Below, one piece after another: positions 47,901 to 64,000 of a DNA stretch of 64,000 bases. The stretch comes from Sorghum bicolor (taxonomy: Eukaryota; Streptophyta; Magnoliopsida; Poales; Poaceae), in NCBI RefSeq assembly GCF_000003195.3, contig NC_012878.2, positions 57,350,629 through 57,414,628 on the forward strand, read 5' to 3'. The first letter of the stretch is position 1. Each line of letters starts with the position of its first letter. The notes beneath the pieces were generated by a model. The model was not told where the DNA came from and did no database searches. It was given only the letters and a program-made list of their open reading frames with translations. The position numbers were made by a program, and so were the translations under genes.

Positions 47901-50900
47901 AATCGAGGCCTTAGAAGTGGTGCAGATCGAGGTGGACGGAGCAATTCTGTGCACTCTAGCTCTACTGGTAAATAGAACACGTGCCATTTTTACCCTCAAG
48001 CTTATTTTTTGGCCTATTATTTCTTCTGACCCAATCTCCATTTCATTCCAAAAATTAGATAACATGACCTCAAGGCCACCAGTCTCAGGGTCTGGAACGG
48101 CATCAGTTAATTCCAGTCAGAGGCAAACAATGGCAAGGTAAAGGGACAAAAGGACCCTTCTGTGATCCATTCAAAGGATCAGTGTTTTTTGTTTATGTAT
48201 TTTTATTTTGTTTATTTACTTTAAGCGATTTAAGCTATTTTCTGTTTTCCTTCAAATAATTTTGTTGTGGCTCGTCATGTCTATTTTTTGTGTTACTGCT
48301 GGTGCTTTTGCCTTGCTGAGTAAACATCCAAGGAACAACAAGAATTCTTGGTGTTAATTTCTTAGGTTTACTATGGTTCTCTAGGTAGTTAATTTAATTT
48401 AGTTTGACATTCTAGTTTTTTTGCAAAAAAAAGATCATTTGCAATATTGTGGGTGTTAGAATCAACAGAATGATCTCCAAGTGTTTGGATGATGCCCATC
48501 TCTATAAAATAGAGAATTATTCTCAACTGTCAATATTTTCAGATCATTTGGTTTTTATTATTACATTTGGCTGATTGCTGATGTTAATATCCTCTCTTGT
48601 ATTCTGCAGTTCCTCTGCAAACAAACATATGGTTACTGATGGACCAGCTGTATCATTGCAATCATCGTCTGGGTTTCAGCATGGTGGTTGGTCTGGGACG
48701 CCTGGTCAGTTGTCGATGGCTGACATTGTGAAAATGGGTCGGCCTCAGGGCAAGGCTTCCAGCAAACCTGTGGTCACAGCTGACAGAGGTTATGCTGGAC
48801 AGTACCCATCTTTGCCAAGCACAAACCAGAACCTGAAACAATCTGTAAGCATGGTTCCCCCAACAGAGCTTGACAAGGGGTTACAACCTGCCCAAGATTC
48901 GGTTCAGGTTATGAATCACGGTCATTCTGCTGCTGACAGCAAGCTCCCATATGGTACTGATTGGTCTCCACAAGACGACCCAACATCTGCGAACCAATCA
49001 TCCCTTCCTGAGACATCTGGTGATCCGTCCTTGTATGAAGCATCATTTCAGTCATCTACATTGGTTACTGATGTAGTTAATTCACATGAAAATTTGCACT
49101 TGGATGAAGACAGCACCTTTGCAATGAGACCAGTACCTGCCTCTGAGATACACTTGGAACCTAGTGATGGTATTTCTGAATACAATGATGGAATGTTGAA
49201 CAACTCAAGTTCCTATCAGCCTCAAAATTACTCTTACACAGAACAAGAAGGTAAGTGTAGAACTACTGGGAATCTGCTAGCTGGTTGGTTAACCATTTTA
49301 GAGGCTGATGATTTTTTCTATAAACATCCATTTATTTAATTTTCCATATATTAGCTATGGAGTAAGCACCAAAGTAACATTTAGGTAGTTGCCAGTCTTA
49401 GTCAGAATCATGGAAGACGTGGTAAATTGTAATTAATTGCTTGAGTCTAGTTGGGTGATGTAAACTATTTTTTTACCATTTATTATGTAGTTCTGCCTGT
49501 ATATTTCACTCTGTGCAGACTGTATTTGTGTCATAGATGTAAACATAATCAGGAAGGTACTGGGACAAATATAAGCACCTAAAAAAGTATTGCTTTATCC
49601 AAAGTATTGGATCAAATGCAGCTAGTATTTGTTAAGTAATAGATACTGTAGTTAAAACAGATTTAAAGAACAAATATAGATATTATATTGTTTTGTCTTC
49701 GACTATGAACTGTCATATTATTCTTTGCTTTCCATAAGAAAGGGAGAGTTATTTTGCTTCTAGTGTTGTTGGGCTTGTCAAATTATTCATCCGATTTGCT
49801 ATCGTATGAATTGCTTCACTTTGGATATTTATGAATCATGCTGCGTTCTGATAGCTTGGTCTTGTTTTCAAATTTTGAACAAAATTGTTGGCATGGTTCA
49901 CAATGAGTTCTGATTCCTTTTGTAATTGTGTTTATATATGTTTATCTTCAGTCGAGGATTCCAGTGCTGATCTATCAGCAGCAGCAGCAGCAGCAAACTT
50001 CCAGAGTTTAAGCCTGCATAATGACGAGTTAGCCGCAAAAAAGACTGCCGAAGATAACCCTGCAGTGATAATTCCTGATCATTTGCAAGTTACAAATACA
50101 GAATGTGTCAGTTTGAGCTTTGGCAGTTTTGGATCTGGTGCGTTTTCTGGGCTACTCCCACAAAAGACCATGGATAGCAATGTGGAATTCCCTGCCCGAG
50201 AGGAATCTGCACCGGTAGATCAAATAGACGCCAGGTGAAGCATTTTACTGCTGTTTTTTGTGGCACTTTCATTGCCCCTTCACGTCGGGAATGTTGACAC
50301 CGTGGAATTGTTTGTTGCAGGAATCAAGATTACTATGAAAGTGGTGCAGTAACTTCACCAGTGGACGAAAATCTTGAGGCCATGCTGGGAGCCAACATAG
50401 AGAATGTCGATGCGCCTTCTGTTTCACAGCCTAATGAGCTTAGGCAGGACGTACTTGATCCTTCTGGACTTCAATATGACGTGCCATCAGTTTCAAGTCA
50501 TGCTTATTCAAACACGAACGCTTCACAGCCTAGCACAATGGAGGATCCACAAGGAAACAACCAAGCACATACTTTTTCCCATTTGTCAAACTTGATGGTA
50601 TGCTTGACTCTTCTTTCTGTTTTTTTCCCACACATCCTTGGTAACTGATCTTTCGTTGCCCTCAATATTTGTGTCTAGTGCTATGCTGTAACTGCAAAGG
50701 TGCATTAAGTTCCACTGTATCTACATGGTCAATCTTCATACATAAGGAAAAACATCTTGAGTTACCATGATATGATAACAGATCTAGGCGCATTGGCCTT
50801 ATATAGCATTCTGTTGCATTTTTCTAGAACATTTAGCATGTACTCCCCCATCCCAAATTATAAGGCATTCCAAGAATCTTGGAGAGTCAAAGCATTTTAA

Positions 50901-53900
50901 GTTTGACCAATGCCCTTTTCGCTTGAGCTTATCCCCGAATTTGCCAGCCATTCAACAATGTTTTTCTCTCACAACAAATCAGCGAACAATACTTTCAGCC
51001 ATGACTTTTCTACCAAGCGAATAGCTTCCAAATTTATATGATAAAATAATAACATTTATGATATTAACTAAGTATCATTATGTTCTTCATTAATTATATT
51101 TTCATAGTATATCTATTTGATGTCACAAATCTTTATAGTTTTTTATATAATTTTGGTCAAACTTAGGATGATTTGACTCTCAAGATTCTTGGGATGTCTT
51201 ATAATTTGTGTGGAGGGAGTAGGAAGTTCCATATTATATCAATAAGGGAAACTGCACTTAGGTCAATCTGGAGTTCTCATCTTAAATGCTCATATCTTGG
51301 CTAAACTTGCCCTGCTTATGCTTTGGCCTCCTTTTGTATTGAAAAATCATCATGATTGCATGACCTACTAAGAAACGCTTCCATATGTAAACTTTTTTAT
51401 GCGTAATATTAAAAAAAGTAAAATTGACACAAGCATACAATTTGTATCTTTTTAGAATTATAATAGATAATAGATATATAATAAAAGGTATCACTACCTT
51501 TTGTAAAACTACCACAAGAAACCATACACAATTGACAATACTGGTCACTTAGAATTTAACAAGACTACAGACTTTAAGCATTGCATATCCCATTGGTGGA
51601 TGGAGTGCTTAAACGTGTGTTTTTATGAAAAATTAAGGATTTTTTTTTGTGGGGGTATTGCTTAAATCGCAGTTTTGTGATGCATTTATCCCACTAGGAG
51701 TGTAGTCCTCTGAAATTATTTCTTAATAGTGTGTGTGCATGTGCCCACATTTATAAGTTTGACATTGACAAAGGCAGCATGAATTCGTGACATGTACGAG
51801 AATATGTTCTCGGCCATAGAATGACTTTTAAATGTTGATTGACTGCATAGTATAGATCTAATGGATGTAATAGAAATGATCACCTTCTGAATTAAGTTAA
51901 AGTCTATGTAACTAGCTGTTTTGGGTATCAGATGTTTCTTGTTGGCTGTTTGGTGTTTTTAAGCTGTTTTATTTACCCTGTTGGCTTATTTGATTCTGTA
52001 AATTGGTGAGGTGATTGGGTCACATTAGGGATTTGTGTTTGCAATTTCAGAAAAATCCAAGTAATCTGTTGTGTGGTGTTTATCTCTTGCTTTGTAATTT
52101 TTTTCGAATGTTCATATAAACAAAAGGGAAAGATAATTTGGTGAGCTAGTGTCCAGGGCTGAGGATGGTGGAGTATTTATATCTAACAAAAAGATTTAAC
52201 TGCCTTTATTACTAGATGAGTTATCAAGAGATTACTATACATTCTCAAAACAAAGCAAAAACAGTTATTCAGTGGGTCAAGCTATTTTTTGCTGACCCGT
52301 TGCTTCTGGTTTATAGGACTAGTAGTACACAGATTGAATAAGAGAGTTCAAATGAGGTGTGAACACAATATTTTAAGCCATATGAGCCAGTTTAAAAATA
52401 TTTCAGTATGACAGTGTGCTAGTTTAACTCTATTTTTAAAGAAGTAAAAAAAGACCCAAGGCCTCGATCCTCATATTAAATTAACAAATTTTGTTGTATA
52501 TTTGTTACTTCTTATTCTTAAATATATACAGGAATTCTTCAACAGTTAATGTATGGTCCAGCAGCTTTGTTCTAGTTTCCTGTGCTGTTTCAATTCATGT
52601 CATGCTTCATCTTACTGAAAAGGATTATGCTAAACTTCATTTTCTTCTGCCTGTCAGTTTGTTTCTTAGTTCTCACTCTTTATCATTTGTTTCCCAGCAA
52701 GCAAATCCTTTGAGCACCAGCAGCCTATTGGGGTCAAATCAAAATCATGCAGCTCTTCATGGCTTAGAGTTTGATTTACCGCCTTATCTGGAAGCAAAAT
52801 ATAACACAGGCTCGACTACAAATCCTAGACCAGCCATATCCATGCAGGAGGTTAGTTAAATATTTGAATTCCTTTTTTTCTCACTCACATCCTTGACATG
52901 CTTATGCTATTTTATGTATCAAAAGTTCCTGTGCATATTACTTTAGCATCTATAAATTATAAATTATTATTATACTGAAAGAAATAGCATCCTAGTTTAG
53001 TGATATACATCATTAGCATAAATATTTAAAACTGGAAACATAGCAAACTCATGTTAAATTCATTATGGATTCTGAACTGTCCTGTTTAGCATTGTCCTAT
53101 GTTTTCTGCCTTTCCTAAGTCTACATCTCATGAAAATATTTTTCAGGCCCTGAAAGCAGGGGTTTTCTCCAATGCTCAGTCTACACAGAGTCTTCCAAGT
53201 ACCAGCATTCCAACAGGGCCTCCTCTCCCTCAGCAATTAGCACATCACCCTTACTCTCAGCCAACTTTACCAATTACACATTTTCCAAATATGGTTGGCT
53301 ATCCGACGTATTTGCCACAAAACTATGCTACTTACCTATCTTCAGGCACCTTCCAGCAAGCATACCCGAGTAATGGACCATTCCATCAGTCTGCTGCTGC
53401 TTTGCTCGGATCTGGTATGAAGTACTCGACCCCAGAGTATAAGAACAACCTGTCTGCCACAGGCTTACAACAGCAACATCAGCCGCAACCACAACCACCT
53501 TCATCAGTCATCTCTGGTTATGGAGGCTTCGGAAGCTCAGGCAACATACAAGGAAATTTTACCCTTAATCAGAGTACTGGCTCTGCATCAACTCTTGGTT
53601 TTGACGAAGCATTGAGCAGACAGTACAAAGACACCAGTCAATACATGGCTCTCCAGCAGGTAATCATCACACGCTGGCTCATGTAACCTGGGAAATTTTG
53701 TGCTCTCTCCCCAATCAGTGTCATCCTTTTTTTGTGGATGAAGGTTTTTACAGCAGTGGTAATTTATTGTTATCTCTTTCAGGGTGACAACTCCGGAATG
53801 TGGCTTCATGGCTCGGGTTCTAGAGCGACCTCGACTCTTCCACCTAACCACTTTTATGGTTACCAGGGACAGAGTCAGCTGGGTGGCTTCCGTCAGGCGC

Positions 53901-54073
53901 AGCAGCCACAGCCTTCCCAATTTGGAGGCCATGGGTATCCAACATTCTACCAGTCTCAGGGTGGCCTGACGCAGGAGCACCCCCAGAACCTTGCTGAGGG
54001 CAGCCTGAATGGCTTCCAGGTCGCACCGTCTCAGCCATCTCATCCGAACTGGCAGCATCAGCACACTTACTGA
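44930..54073 (+). CDS. GBF-interacting protein 1-like (DUF1296) protein
   Basis: Ten exons: 44930-45104, 47495-47538, 47862-47967, 48059-48137, 48610-49250, 49952-50234, 50321-50597, 52698-52850, 53147-53659, 53783-54073. They sum to 2562 bases (853 aa plus stop), all GT-AG. The N-terminal domain (residues about 15-75: SRKLVQSLKEIVNRPEAEIY, ALRECGMDPDEAVSRLLSQD, then TFQEVKSKRDKKKE) is the UBA-like GIP1/DUF1296 domain. A Ser/Arg/Gly segment follows (RSANSSTNRGLRSGADRGGR). The long remainder is low-complexity, rich in Gln, Ser, Pro and Tyr. GIP1 in Arabidopsis enhances DNA binding by G-box bZIP factors. A TATA-like CTATATAAAC lies near 44724. Intron 1 (2.4 kb) and intron 7 (2.1 kb) contain repeats and MITEs. 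Confidence 0.92.
46046..47030. repeat. Grass repeat with clustered GCCTAG/CTAGGCG ends, in GIP1-like intron 1
   Basis: The left edge reads TTAGCTAGGCGCTAGGCGGC followed by several CCTAGCGCCTAGG palindromes. The right edge reads GTCGAGCGCCTAGCGGAAC. Between them is an ATTCAGGCATTCAGAG array (46180-46340) and a GC-rich stretch with no credible ORF. The inverted ends suggest a TIR transposon of unsure superfamily. Exact borders and target duplication were not resolved. Confidence 0.6.
50843..51219. mobile_element. Stowaway-like MITE with long inverted arms, interrupted by a second element
   Basis: It starts CTCCCCCATCCCAAATTATA and ends TATAATTTGTGTGGAGGGAG. The arms pair over about 65 bases (AAGGCATTCCAAGAATCTTG with its complement on the right). 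TA flanks both sides (50841-50842, 51220-51221). It lies in intron 7 of the GIP1-like gene. A foreign segment interrupts it at about 50911-51029. Confidence 0.88.
50911..51029. mobile_element. Short hAT-like MITE nested in the Stowaway element
   Basis: It runs from TGCCCTTTTCGCTTGAGCTT to about TTTCTACCAAGCGAATAGCT. CGCTT and AAGCG form the inverted ends. Removing it joins the Stowaway arm AAGTTTGACCAA to AATTTATATGAT, a natural continuation. Related pieces occur at 32499 and 56091. Borders are approximate. Confidence 0.6.
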
Positions 54074-55411
54074 GCCCTGTACTTCCTTGTTATGGTGGCT
54101 CTTTCGCCGTCACAAGCCAAGTTTCTCGTGCTTGTGCCCTCACTCGATGCAGAGTAAGCTGCTCGGTTTAGCTGAGCTTGTACCTTGAGCGCTGAGAGGG
54201 TCCCAGGCATACAACAGTTAGAGCGTGTTAACATGTTGCGTGTGTTGCCAGACTGATGCATTGTGATTTCTTTTCGATAGTATGCGGAGGTGCAGTCCTG
54301 TATAACTGAGATATGATAACCTAACAAGCAGTCGTTTCTGATTTCCAAGAGTTGTCTACTCTTAGCTTGAGCAGATGCTGCTCTGATTTTGAATGTCTGC
54401 TTGCAATATTATTGTTTTGCGGTTGCAACTTGCAGCGTATACTGCTTCAGAATCGAGGAAGAAAAAGGGGTTACTACATGCTCCATTTCATCAGTATGGT
54501 AATAATATAATTAATAATTAATAATATGTGGTACTTGTGAAAAGTCTGCGGGTTCAGATATGCAAGTCCACATTTGTTTGGCGTTCAAATTTGCCATTGT
54601 CATTGAAAACTCAGATAATGGTAATAAAAACTGAGGATCTGCATATCGATCGCCAACATGGTGAGTTTCATCGTCACCGTGATGTATGTGCTTATGCTAA
54701 TATAGTTATGTGCCTATGCTAATATAGTTATAGTTATAGTAGCAACAGGTTCAGTTTGTTATACATGACATCAGGGTGTTTGTCGGGTTCGAAAGTTCGA
54801 TCAGACCTCTAGGAGTTGCATACTTCTAATTGAAAAATTGCATGCGTAAATCGTCCAAAAGAAAAGAGAGGTTCTGTAAACGAACCGTTTCTAAATTCTA
54901 AAAGCTTGGCCCATTTGTTCACGGTCTGGCCCGTACGTTCCTGAGCGTGTTCGGCCTGCCTTTTATCTGTCAGGCCCGTTTCTGTGCCAGTTAAATTCGG
55001 CCCGTGTAAGCTGCTCGCATTGTTGTTTCCTTTTGACAACTGAGACATGATTTCAGGAGTACGTCGCTTCTTCTGATTTAATTTAATAAATAGTTTACCT
55101 AGACAAAAAACTCCCTATTTGACACTAGCATAACAGGGTCTTCCTTTTACAGCCCTATTAAGTCACATGTCGGTAGTGGAGTTTGGATTGGAATGGGTAC
55201 CAGACACTTTTGGTGATCCTGGTTCCTGGGTGCGGCATCCGATTTTAGGCCACACCGCGACTGGAGGCAGGACACGTTCGTCTCCTCCTCTTTCCTCGTC
55301 GTCTTTTTCGCTAAAAAAAATAATGGTCGTGCCCGTTCCGTGTGGCTTTGGCTGTGTCGTCCACATCCATGCAGGGCTGGCTCCCAAGTTTCAAGCTGCG
55401 GCACAGTGTGC

Positions 55412-55412
55412 T

Positions 55413-55461
<49 letters not shown>
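55412..55461. repeat. (AT)n-(AC)n compound microsatellite
   Basis: A run of about 16 AT units followed by about 8 AC units in the spacer between the GIP1-like gene and the aspartic protease. Confidence 0.95.
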
Positions 55462-55654
55462 ATCGTGTACGTACATCCTACACCCGGACACCGCCAAGAA
55501 TCGACCTGCTGCCTCTACCTGCAATAATTAATCCCTAGATGCTCGGACTACGACGCTTGCCAAGACGCAAAGCATCGCGTACGGTATCGATAAGATATCA
55601 AAGCAGCTCCTGCGTACCTGTGGCGTGCAGTATGCTGTGATCTGTGAGTTTTAA

Positions 55655-55885
55655 CGCCTTGTTTGGACGTCGTGGTTTTGAGAAGCTTTAGTACCAATGA
55701 AATAGTTTTAGAACAAGAAACATGTAAATTAAAACCACAATTTAGAAAAAAAAAATCTAGAGTAGTCTCTAAAACTTCAAAAAAGAACTATGGTTTTAAC
55801 AGCACAGTTCTCTATAAATATTGTTACTCGTACATCATCCAAATACTACCACACGATGTTTTCCAAAACATCCAAATAGCGCTTT
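55655..55885. mobile_element. Degenerate Tourist-like MITE
   Basis: The left end GCCTTGTTTGGACGTCGTGG and right end CAAAACATCCAAATAGCGC are imperfectly inverted. The interior is AT-rich with TTAAAACCAC and GTGGTTTTGA complements. No clear target duplication was found. Confidence 0.45.
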
Positions 55886-56090
55886 ATTTGCATTGGTCGA
55901 TCGGTGCCTAACTTTTCTTCGTTTTGTAAAAAAAAAACTTTTCTTCGTTTAATTAAAACCAAACCGGCGCCGAGGACCTCCATTATTATGTAGGGGTACG
56001 TGTACCGAGTATATGTTATAATTTGTAGTTCCCGTCCTGAACCGTCGCCTATAAAAGACCAAAATTAGAAGCAACCAACGTGATGACGGG

Positions 56091-56184
56091 CCGTTTTGTT
56101 CATTTAGTTGATATAAGTCATGTAGAAAGTACTGCCGAATGACTGGAAAAAAACTTCGACCGATAAACTAAGCGAACAAAACGG
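56091..56184. mobile_element. Short (~94 bp) hAT-like MITE
   Basis: The ends CCGTTTTGTTCATTTAGTT and AACTAAGCGAACAAAACGG are inverted with few mismatches. The centre (AAAGTACTGCCGAATGACTG) resembles the nested element at 50911-51029. The target duplication is unclear. Confidence 0.65.
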
Positions 56185-56867
56185 TCTATCTCACCTTTGA
56201 CCTGCAGAACGAAGTGATCCGTCACGTACTATAAACTCCCTCCCTCCTCCTCGTGGTAGTTGCTCCGATGATCCGATCCACATGCATGCAGTAGTCTATA
56301 CTTAGAGTTAGAGTACCTTTCGGTTGCCACCGATTGTGTGGCGCAAATAAGCGACAACATGTGCAGTCTCCCGGTGTTACTTGCTTGCGAATCAACTCCA
56401 ATTAGTTGGCCAGTCACAGGCTGCTTATTACTGTGGAGTATAGTACTACTTGATTTTCGACCAAAATGGAAAAATTTGGAGAAAAAAATCTCTCGAGATT
56501 AGCTCGACCTGACCAAACCCACCAGTCTGTTGACTCGGGCTCAAGCCAAGAATTTTAACCTGGTAAATTCTTTCCGGGGCAGTTCGTGTTTGATCAGGTA
56601 TACACACCGTTTTAAGTGTTAACACACCACGTCACGTGCCACGCTGTGCACATATGTTAAATATAGCGATCGGTAACAAAAATGTAACGAAGGTACGGTA
56701 CTAAACAATATTCTGAAGAGCATCTAAAAGTTGACTTCACTTGATTTATTTTCAGTCTGTGTAAACAAAGCGTCAGTGATTTCGTTGGAGTTCTGTGCCT
56801 CTCATGCCGCGTTGTTAATCTACTAGTGGCGTGCGCTTATATAACAAAAAATTAATATATAAGGTTA

Positions 56868-57112
56868 GGTCTTGTTTAGATGCACCCAAAAACCCAAAAC
56901 TTTACAAAATTTCCCGTCGAATCGAATCTTGCGGCAAATACATGAAACATTAAATATAGATAAAAAAATATAACTAATTATACAGTTTACCTGTAAATCA
57001 CGAGACGAATCTTTTAAGCCTAGTTACTCCATAATTGGTCAATATTTATCAAATAAAAATAAAAGTACTACAGTGTCAAAATCAAAAAAAGGTTTTTGAT
57101 GTAAAGGAGGCC
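56868..57112. mobile_element. Harbinger-type MITE copy F, TTA target duplication
   Basis: It starts GGTCTTGTTTAGATGCACCC and ends TTTTTGATGTAAAGGAGGCC. TTA lies on both sides (56865-56867 and 57113-57115), the same target duplication as the 4.67-kb Harbinger element. Family blocks ATTAAATATAGATAAAAAAA and ACGAATCTTTTAAGCCTAGT are present. Confidence 0.92.
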
Positions 57113-57506
57113 TTAGTCTATTAGCGGACAGCGTGCGTCTGATTTGTCCACCTTATCGGCTCAACAACAACAATCAGGATTTTAGTAATAAAATATTCTA
57201 TCTTGTTCCTCTAAGAGGAAAAAAAACTACTTTATCGATTTTCCTTTGTCTTTTTGGCCTTGTTCAGTTCACACCGCGACGGGCGGCGGGCCATCAGATG
57301 CGGGCGAGTGCGACTTGCGGCTTTCGGCGTGCACGCGAGGGGTCCGCGGAGCAGAATCCCGCGCTCAGCAGCAACGCGTCGCTCGGCTCACACGCTATCC
57401 TACTCCTACCCGTCCCCGCCGCCCGCTGTGGCCCCTCATGTACGTACTGTAGACAAGAAGAGCCTGGCTCCCTCTCCATGGCCGTGGGCCCCGGGGAACA
57501 ACTAGA

Positions 57507-57747
57507 GCCTTGTTTAGTTCCAAAAAGTTTTGTAAAATTTTTCAGATTCTCTATCACATCGAATCTTTAAACGTATGTATGGAGTATTAAATATAGATGA
57601 AAATAAAAATTAATTACATAGTTTGGTCGGAATTGACGAGACGAATCTTTTGAGTATAGTTAGTACATAAATTGAATAATATTTATCAAATACAAACGAA
57701 AGTACTAATATTCTTATTTTGCAAATTTTTTAGAAGTAAACAAGGCC
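57507..57747. mobile_element. Harbinger-type MITE copy G
   Basis: The ends GCCTTGTTTAGTTCCAAAAA and TTTTTAGAAGTAAACAAGGCC are inverted, and the interior is close to copy C (CACATCGAATCTTTAAACGT, TTGGTCGGAATTGACGAGAC). A lone end-like GGCCTTGTTCAGTTCAC lies at 57257, about 250 bases to the left. The target duplication is not clear. Confidence 0.85.
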
Positions 57748-58119
57748 AGGCCGAGGCCGACCGTCAGATGAGGAGCCGGTACCCCAAGCCATGCGTCACG
57801 TTAGCAGCAGGCAGCACGACAAGGAGATTCCACGAAGTGTTCATGCAAGTTATCTACGTGTCGCCCTCACTCCTCGTCAATTTTGTACTCCAGTGGTACT
57901 AGTACAGTCTACAACTACAAGGCGAAGGACAGGGAATGGACCATTTTTGGGCACATGAGACGTGCCGTTTTTAAGCGGTGACTTGCTCGTTAAACCAGTA
58001 TCCTACGCAATGTCATTTTTTTTCTTCCAAACAAACATATTAATACGTTTATTACATGCATATATAAACGTGCGCACAAATGTAAATACACAATGTGTAT
58101 ATCACTATATAAATATACC

Positions 58120-58276
58120 CAGGGGCCAAGCTAGAACGAATTGGATGGGGGTGCCTTTCTCTTATAGGTGTGAAAATTTAATTTACAACAATGGTGAAAA
58201 TGTGTTTTTTAGTAGTGGTTTTTCAAATTTTTGTGGGTGCCTGAGCACCGCCAAGCTACTACGTAGCTTCGCCCCT
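58120..58276. mobile_element. hAT-type MITE, 157 bp
   Basis: The ends CAGGGGCCAAGCTAGAACGA and CTACTACGTAGCTTCGCCCCTG are inverted. It is the same family as 35925-36091. The flanks (AATATACC and ATTATATA) show no perfect 8-bp duplication. Confidence 0.75.
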
Positions 58277-58859
58277 GATTATATACCACATCTGAGAACT
58301 CGAGTCAACAGATCTTAAGACAAAAGGTCACGACAAACGCGACTCACGGGATCCTCGTCTAATTTGATGGTCTGATTGTTTCGTGGAAATATAGCTCCTT
58401 CTAACTATACTGATTAGTTATAAGAAAAAAATACTACTTGCTCGCTAAAAAGTAGGATTGAAAAATAGGGTTAATAATCTTAAATCTAAACAGATAAATT
58501 TTATAAAAAAAATATAAAATTGCATCATTTATCTTAAGTTAATCAATAGTAGTATTTTTTTAATTTACTGAGTAGTACAAACGGAAACCAATATTGCAGA
58601 TTAAGATTGCGGTGAAACACACCCATTTGTATTTAAATTATTGTTTGACACTTGCTCGTGTTTTATTCTAATTCATTACGAGATTTAACAACACTGCTCG
58701 TTAAGTGGTAGATAATATGTCGTTGGGGCTTGTTTTCTTGTTGACTTTAGCACCTGTGCTGTTTTTTGTTCTTGCACGTTTTTCTTGTTTGAGCCAAGCT
58801 TTGTAAACTGGAATCCCCAACAAAACTATGTTGCTTTCAATATAAGCAGAGCTACGGTC
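58277..58859. other. AT-rich spacer, no recognised gene
   Basis: Nothing beyond AT-rich spacer was seen. The last ~130 bases (from about 58730) may be the body of the retroelement remnant that follows. Confidence 0.4.
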
Positions 58860-59199
58860 TTTGGTCTAAAGAAAAGATATGCTTGTCGGTAGCGAGTTAC
58901 CTACAATAGTTAGTCAATTCTAGGAGGCGAGGGCGAACCAGCAGTCGCGGATTGCTCCATTCATAAGGGAAATACTGTACATGATCTTTGTTTGTTTTTA
59001 TCTAATTTTACTTTGATCTTTTCTAGTAGGTCATGTAATAGAGATGTCCATATTTTAGCAAAGCAGGTCTCTAGGAGAGTACAGGATGGATGGGTGGTGG
59101 CATATCCTGTCATATCATGTGTCGCTCATCTAGTGCTTGCCGATTGTAACCTTGATGTTCATTGATGAATGAAATGGAACCATTGAGTCGAAAAAAAAA
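58860..59199 (+). pseudogene. LINE 3' end: RNase H-like C-terminus and poly(A)
   Basis: The frame FSSRSCNRDVHILAKQVSRR followed by VQDGWVV matches the C-terminal RSCNxxAHxLAK motif of the RNase H domain found at the end of plant LINE ORF2 proteins. The untranslated tail (TTGTAACCTTGATGTTCATT, GATGAATGAAATGGAACC) and an A9 run at 59191-59199 look like a retrotransposed 3' end. Upstream sequence is too decayed to follow, so this is probably a 5'-truncated insertion. Confidence 0.65.
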
Positions 59200-59631
59200 C
59201 TTCAATGACAAGAACGTAAAATGTGACGTCTAGTTTTTTTTAAGGTACTCGGCTCAGTTTTTTAAGGTGCGGTTTGCTTGTGTTGTTAGGGGTCAACATT
59301 TACCTACTGTGTTTGAAAAAAATAACCTATGGCATGCCCTTAAATTAATGACATGATGAATCTTCATTACTTCAAGGCAAAGTAACCGGCAGCCAGTAGG
59401 CTCTTTTCATGCACTCAAATGTCAGGGGGAAAAAAGTACGAGGCTCACGCACTCCTCACAAGTCACACCACACCACACCAGATGCGACCTGCTTCTGCTT
59501 TGCTACATATTCAAAAACTGATCGGCATTTGCCTGGGTACCTGTACCAATTCCCACCCCGGGCACGGGACGCCCCTATCCTCATCCAACGGCCGATCGCA
59601 TTCGACCACCAAATCCGACGGCCAGCCTCCT

Positions 59632-59639
59632 CTATATAC
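59632..59639 (+). promoter_or_regulatory. TATA box of the aspartic protease gene
   Basis: TCTATATACCC lies about 95 bases before a leader splice donor (TTTCTG|GTGAGT, 59727/59728). The leader intron ends at TTTCCGCAG (60232), nine bases before the ATG at 60242, so transcription probably begins near 59665. Confidence 0.75.
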
Positions 59640-60118
59640 CCTCCCCACCACGCCTCCGCTTCGTAGTGCTGCGCACGTCAGTTGCTCCTCCACCTTCCCT
59701 TCCTCCTGCTCCTGCCCTCGGTTTCTGGTGAGTTCGACGATTCTCTTCTCGTGGACTCGCCTTGACGGCGTCTCGAATTGCCTGCGGTGTCTGATGCGGG
59801 CTCTGTTCTAGATCTGCTTGTTTCCGCGCGTTCCTACATGTAATCCGTTTTCACCCGATTTATTCTCGCGATTTCCAAGTAGTTTTGTGTTTTTTTTTTC
59901 GAAAAAAAGGGGTTCAATTCTGTTGGGATGGTCGCGACTCCCCGGGTTTTGAGGTTTTTGTTCGTCCAGTATCGAGTTCGTCGGCGGTTTTGATCCTCGA
60001 TCAATCCGATCTTGCCAGTATTTATTAGACGTTGTAAACTCCGCTCGCAACCGTACCGAACTAATCACTGCAGTATCAGTTAGGAACAGCCCTTTCGTTC
60101 CAGTGCTTTCCCCAGTGA

Positions 60119-63987
<3,869 letters not shown>

Positions 63988-64000
63988 GTGAGGACTGTAA

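Overview
The window is nuclear DNA from a grass, most likely sorghum or a close panicoid relative. This rests on spliced plant genes with GT/AG introns, GC-rich first exons, very dense grass-type MITEs, a Helitron carrying gene fragments, and chloroplast-targeted products (LHCII, COR413IM, a plastid RimM-like protein). Organism identity is inferred from this composition and was not tested by alignment.

Seven host genes are supported. In order: a RimM-like protein fused to a nucleotidyltransferase-like domain (+, 2251-6924, 9 exons, 663 aa); a TDY-type (group D) MAP kinase (-, 15890-12452, 9 coding exons, 569 aa); intronless eIF3 subunit D (-, 32146-30398); a COR413 inner-membrane-type protein (-, 36844-34203, 6 exons, 226 aa); an intronless LHCII chlorophyll a/b-binding protein (+, 38678-39475); a GBF-interacting-protein-1-like (DUF1296) protein (+, 44930-54073, 10 exons, 853 aa); and the 5' part of a phytepsin/oryzasin-type aspartic protease (+, from 60242, cut by the window end). 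I read the exon joins by eye; for every complete gene the exon lengths add up to an open frame.

Between and inside these genes lies mobile DNA. At 1-2000 is a LINE 5' region on the minus strand (intact ORF1, decayed ORF2 start). At 7211-11880 is a complete-looking PIF/Harbinger element with perfect 30-bp inverted repeats, TTA target duplications, a Myb/SANT-like ORF and a DDE transposase. At least seven ~240-bp MITEs share its outer terminal motif and lie in introns and spacers. A putative Helitron (about 21709-26424) carries a DnaJ J-domain fragment and a broken ribosomal protein L17 gene, itself hit by one of those MITEs, and ends in tandemly repeated Helitron-type termini. There are also Stowaway and hAT-like MITEs, one nested; a FAR1-domain relic; a LINE/RNase H 3' end; and a seven-unit diverged tandem repeat of ~115-131 bp at 43.4-44.2 kb.

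The host genes are unrelated housekeeping, chloroplast and signalling genes and form no operon or pathway cluster. The most interesting story is the transposon ecology: a possible autonomous driver next to its short derivatives, and MITEs sitting a few bases from splice sites. The RimM fusion protein, whose second domain appears to lack the usual sugar-nucleotide catalytic signature, is the most interesting host gene.
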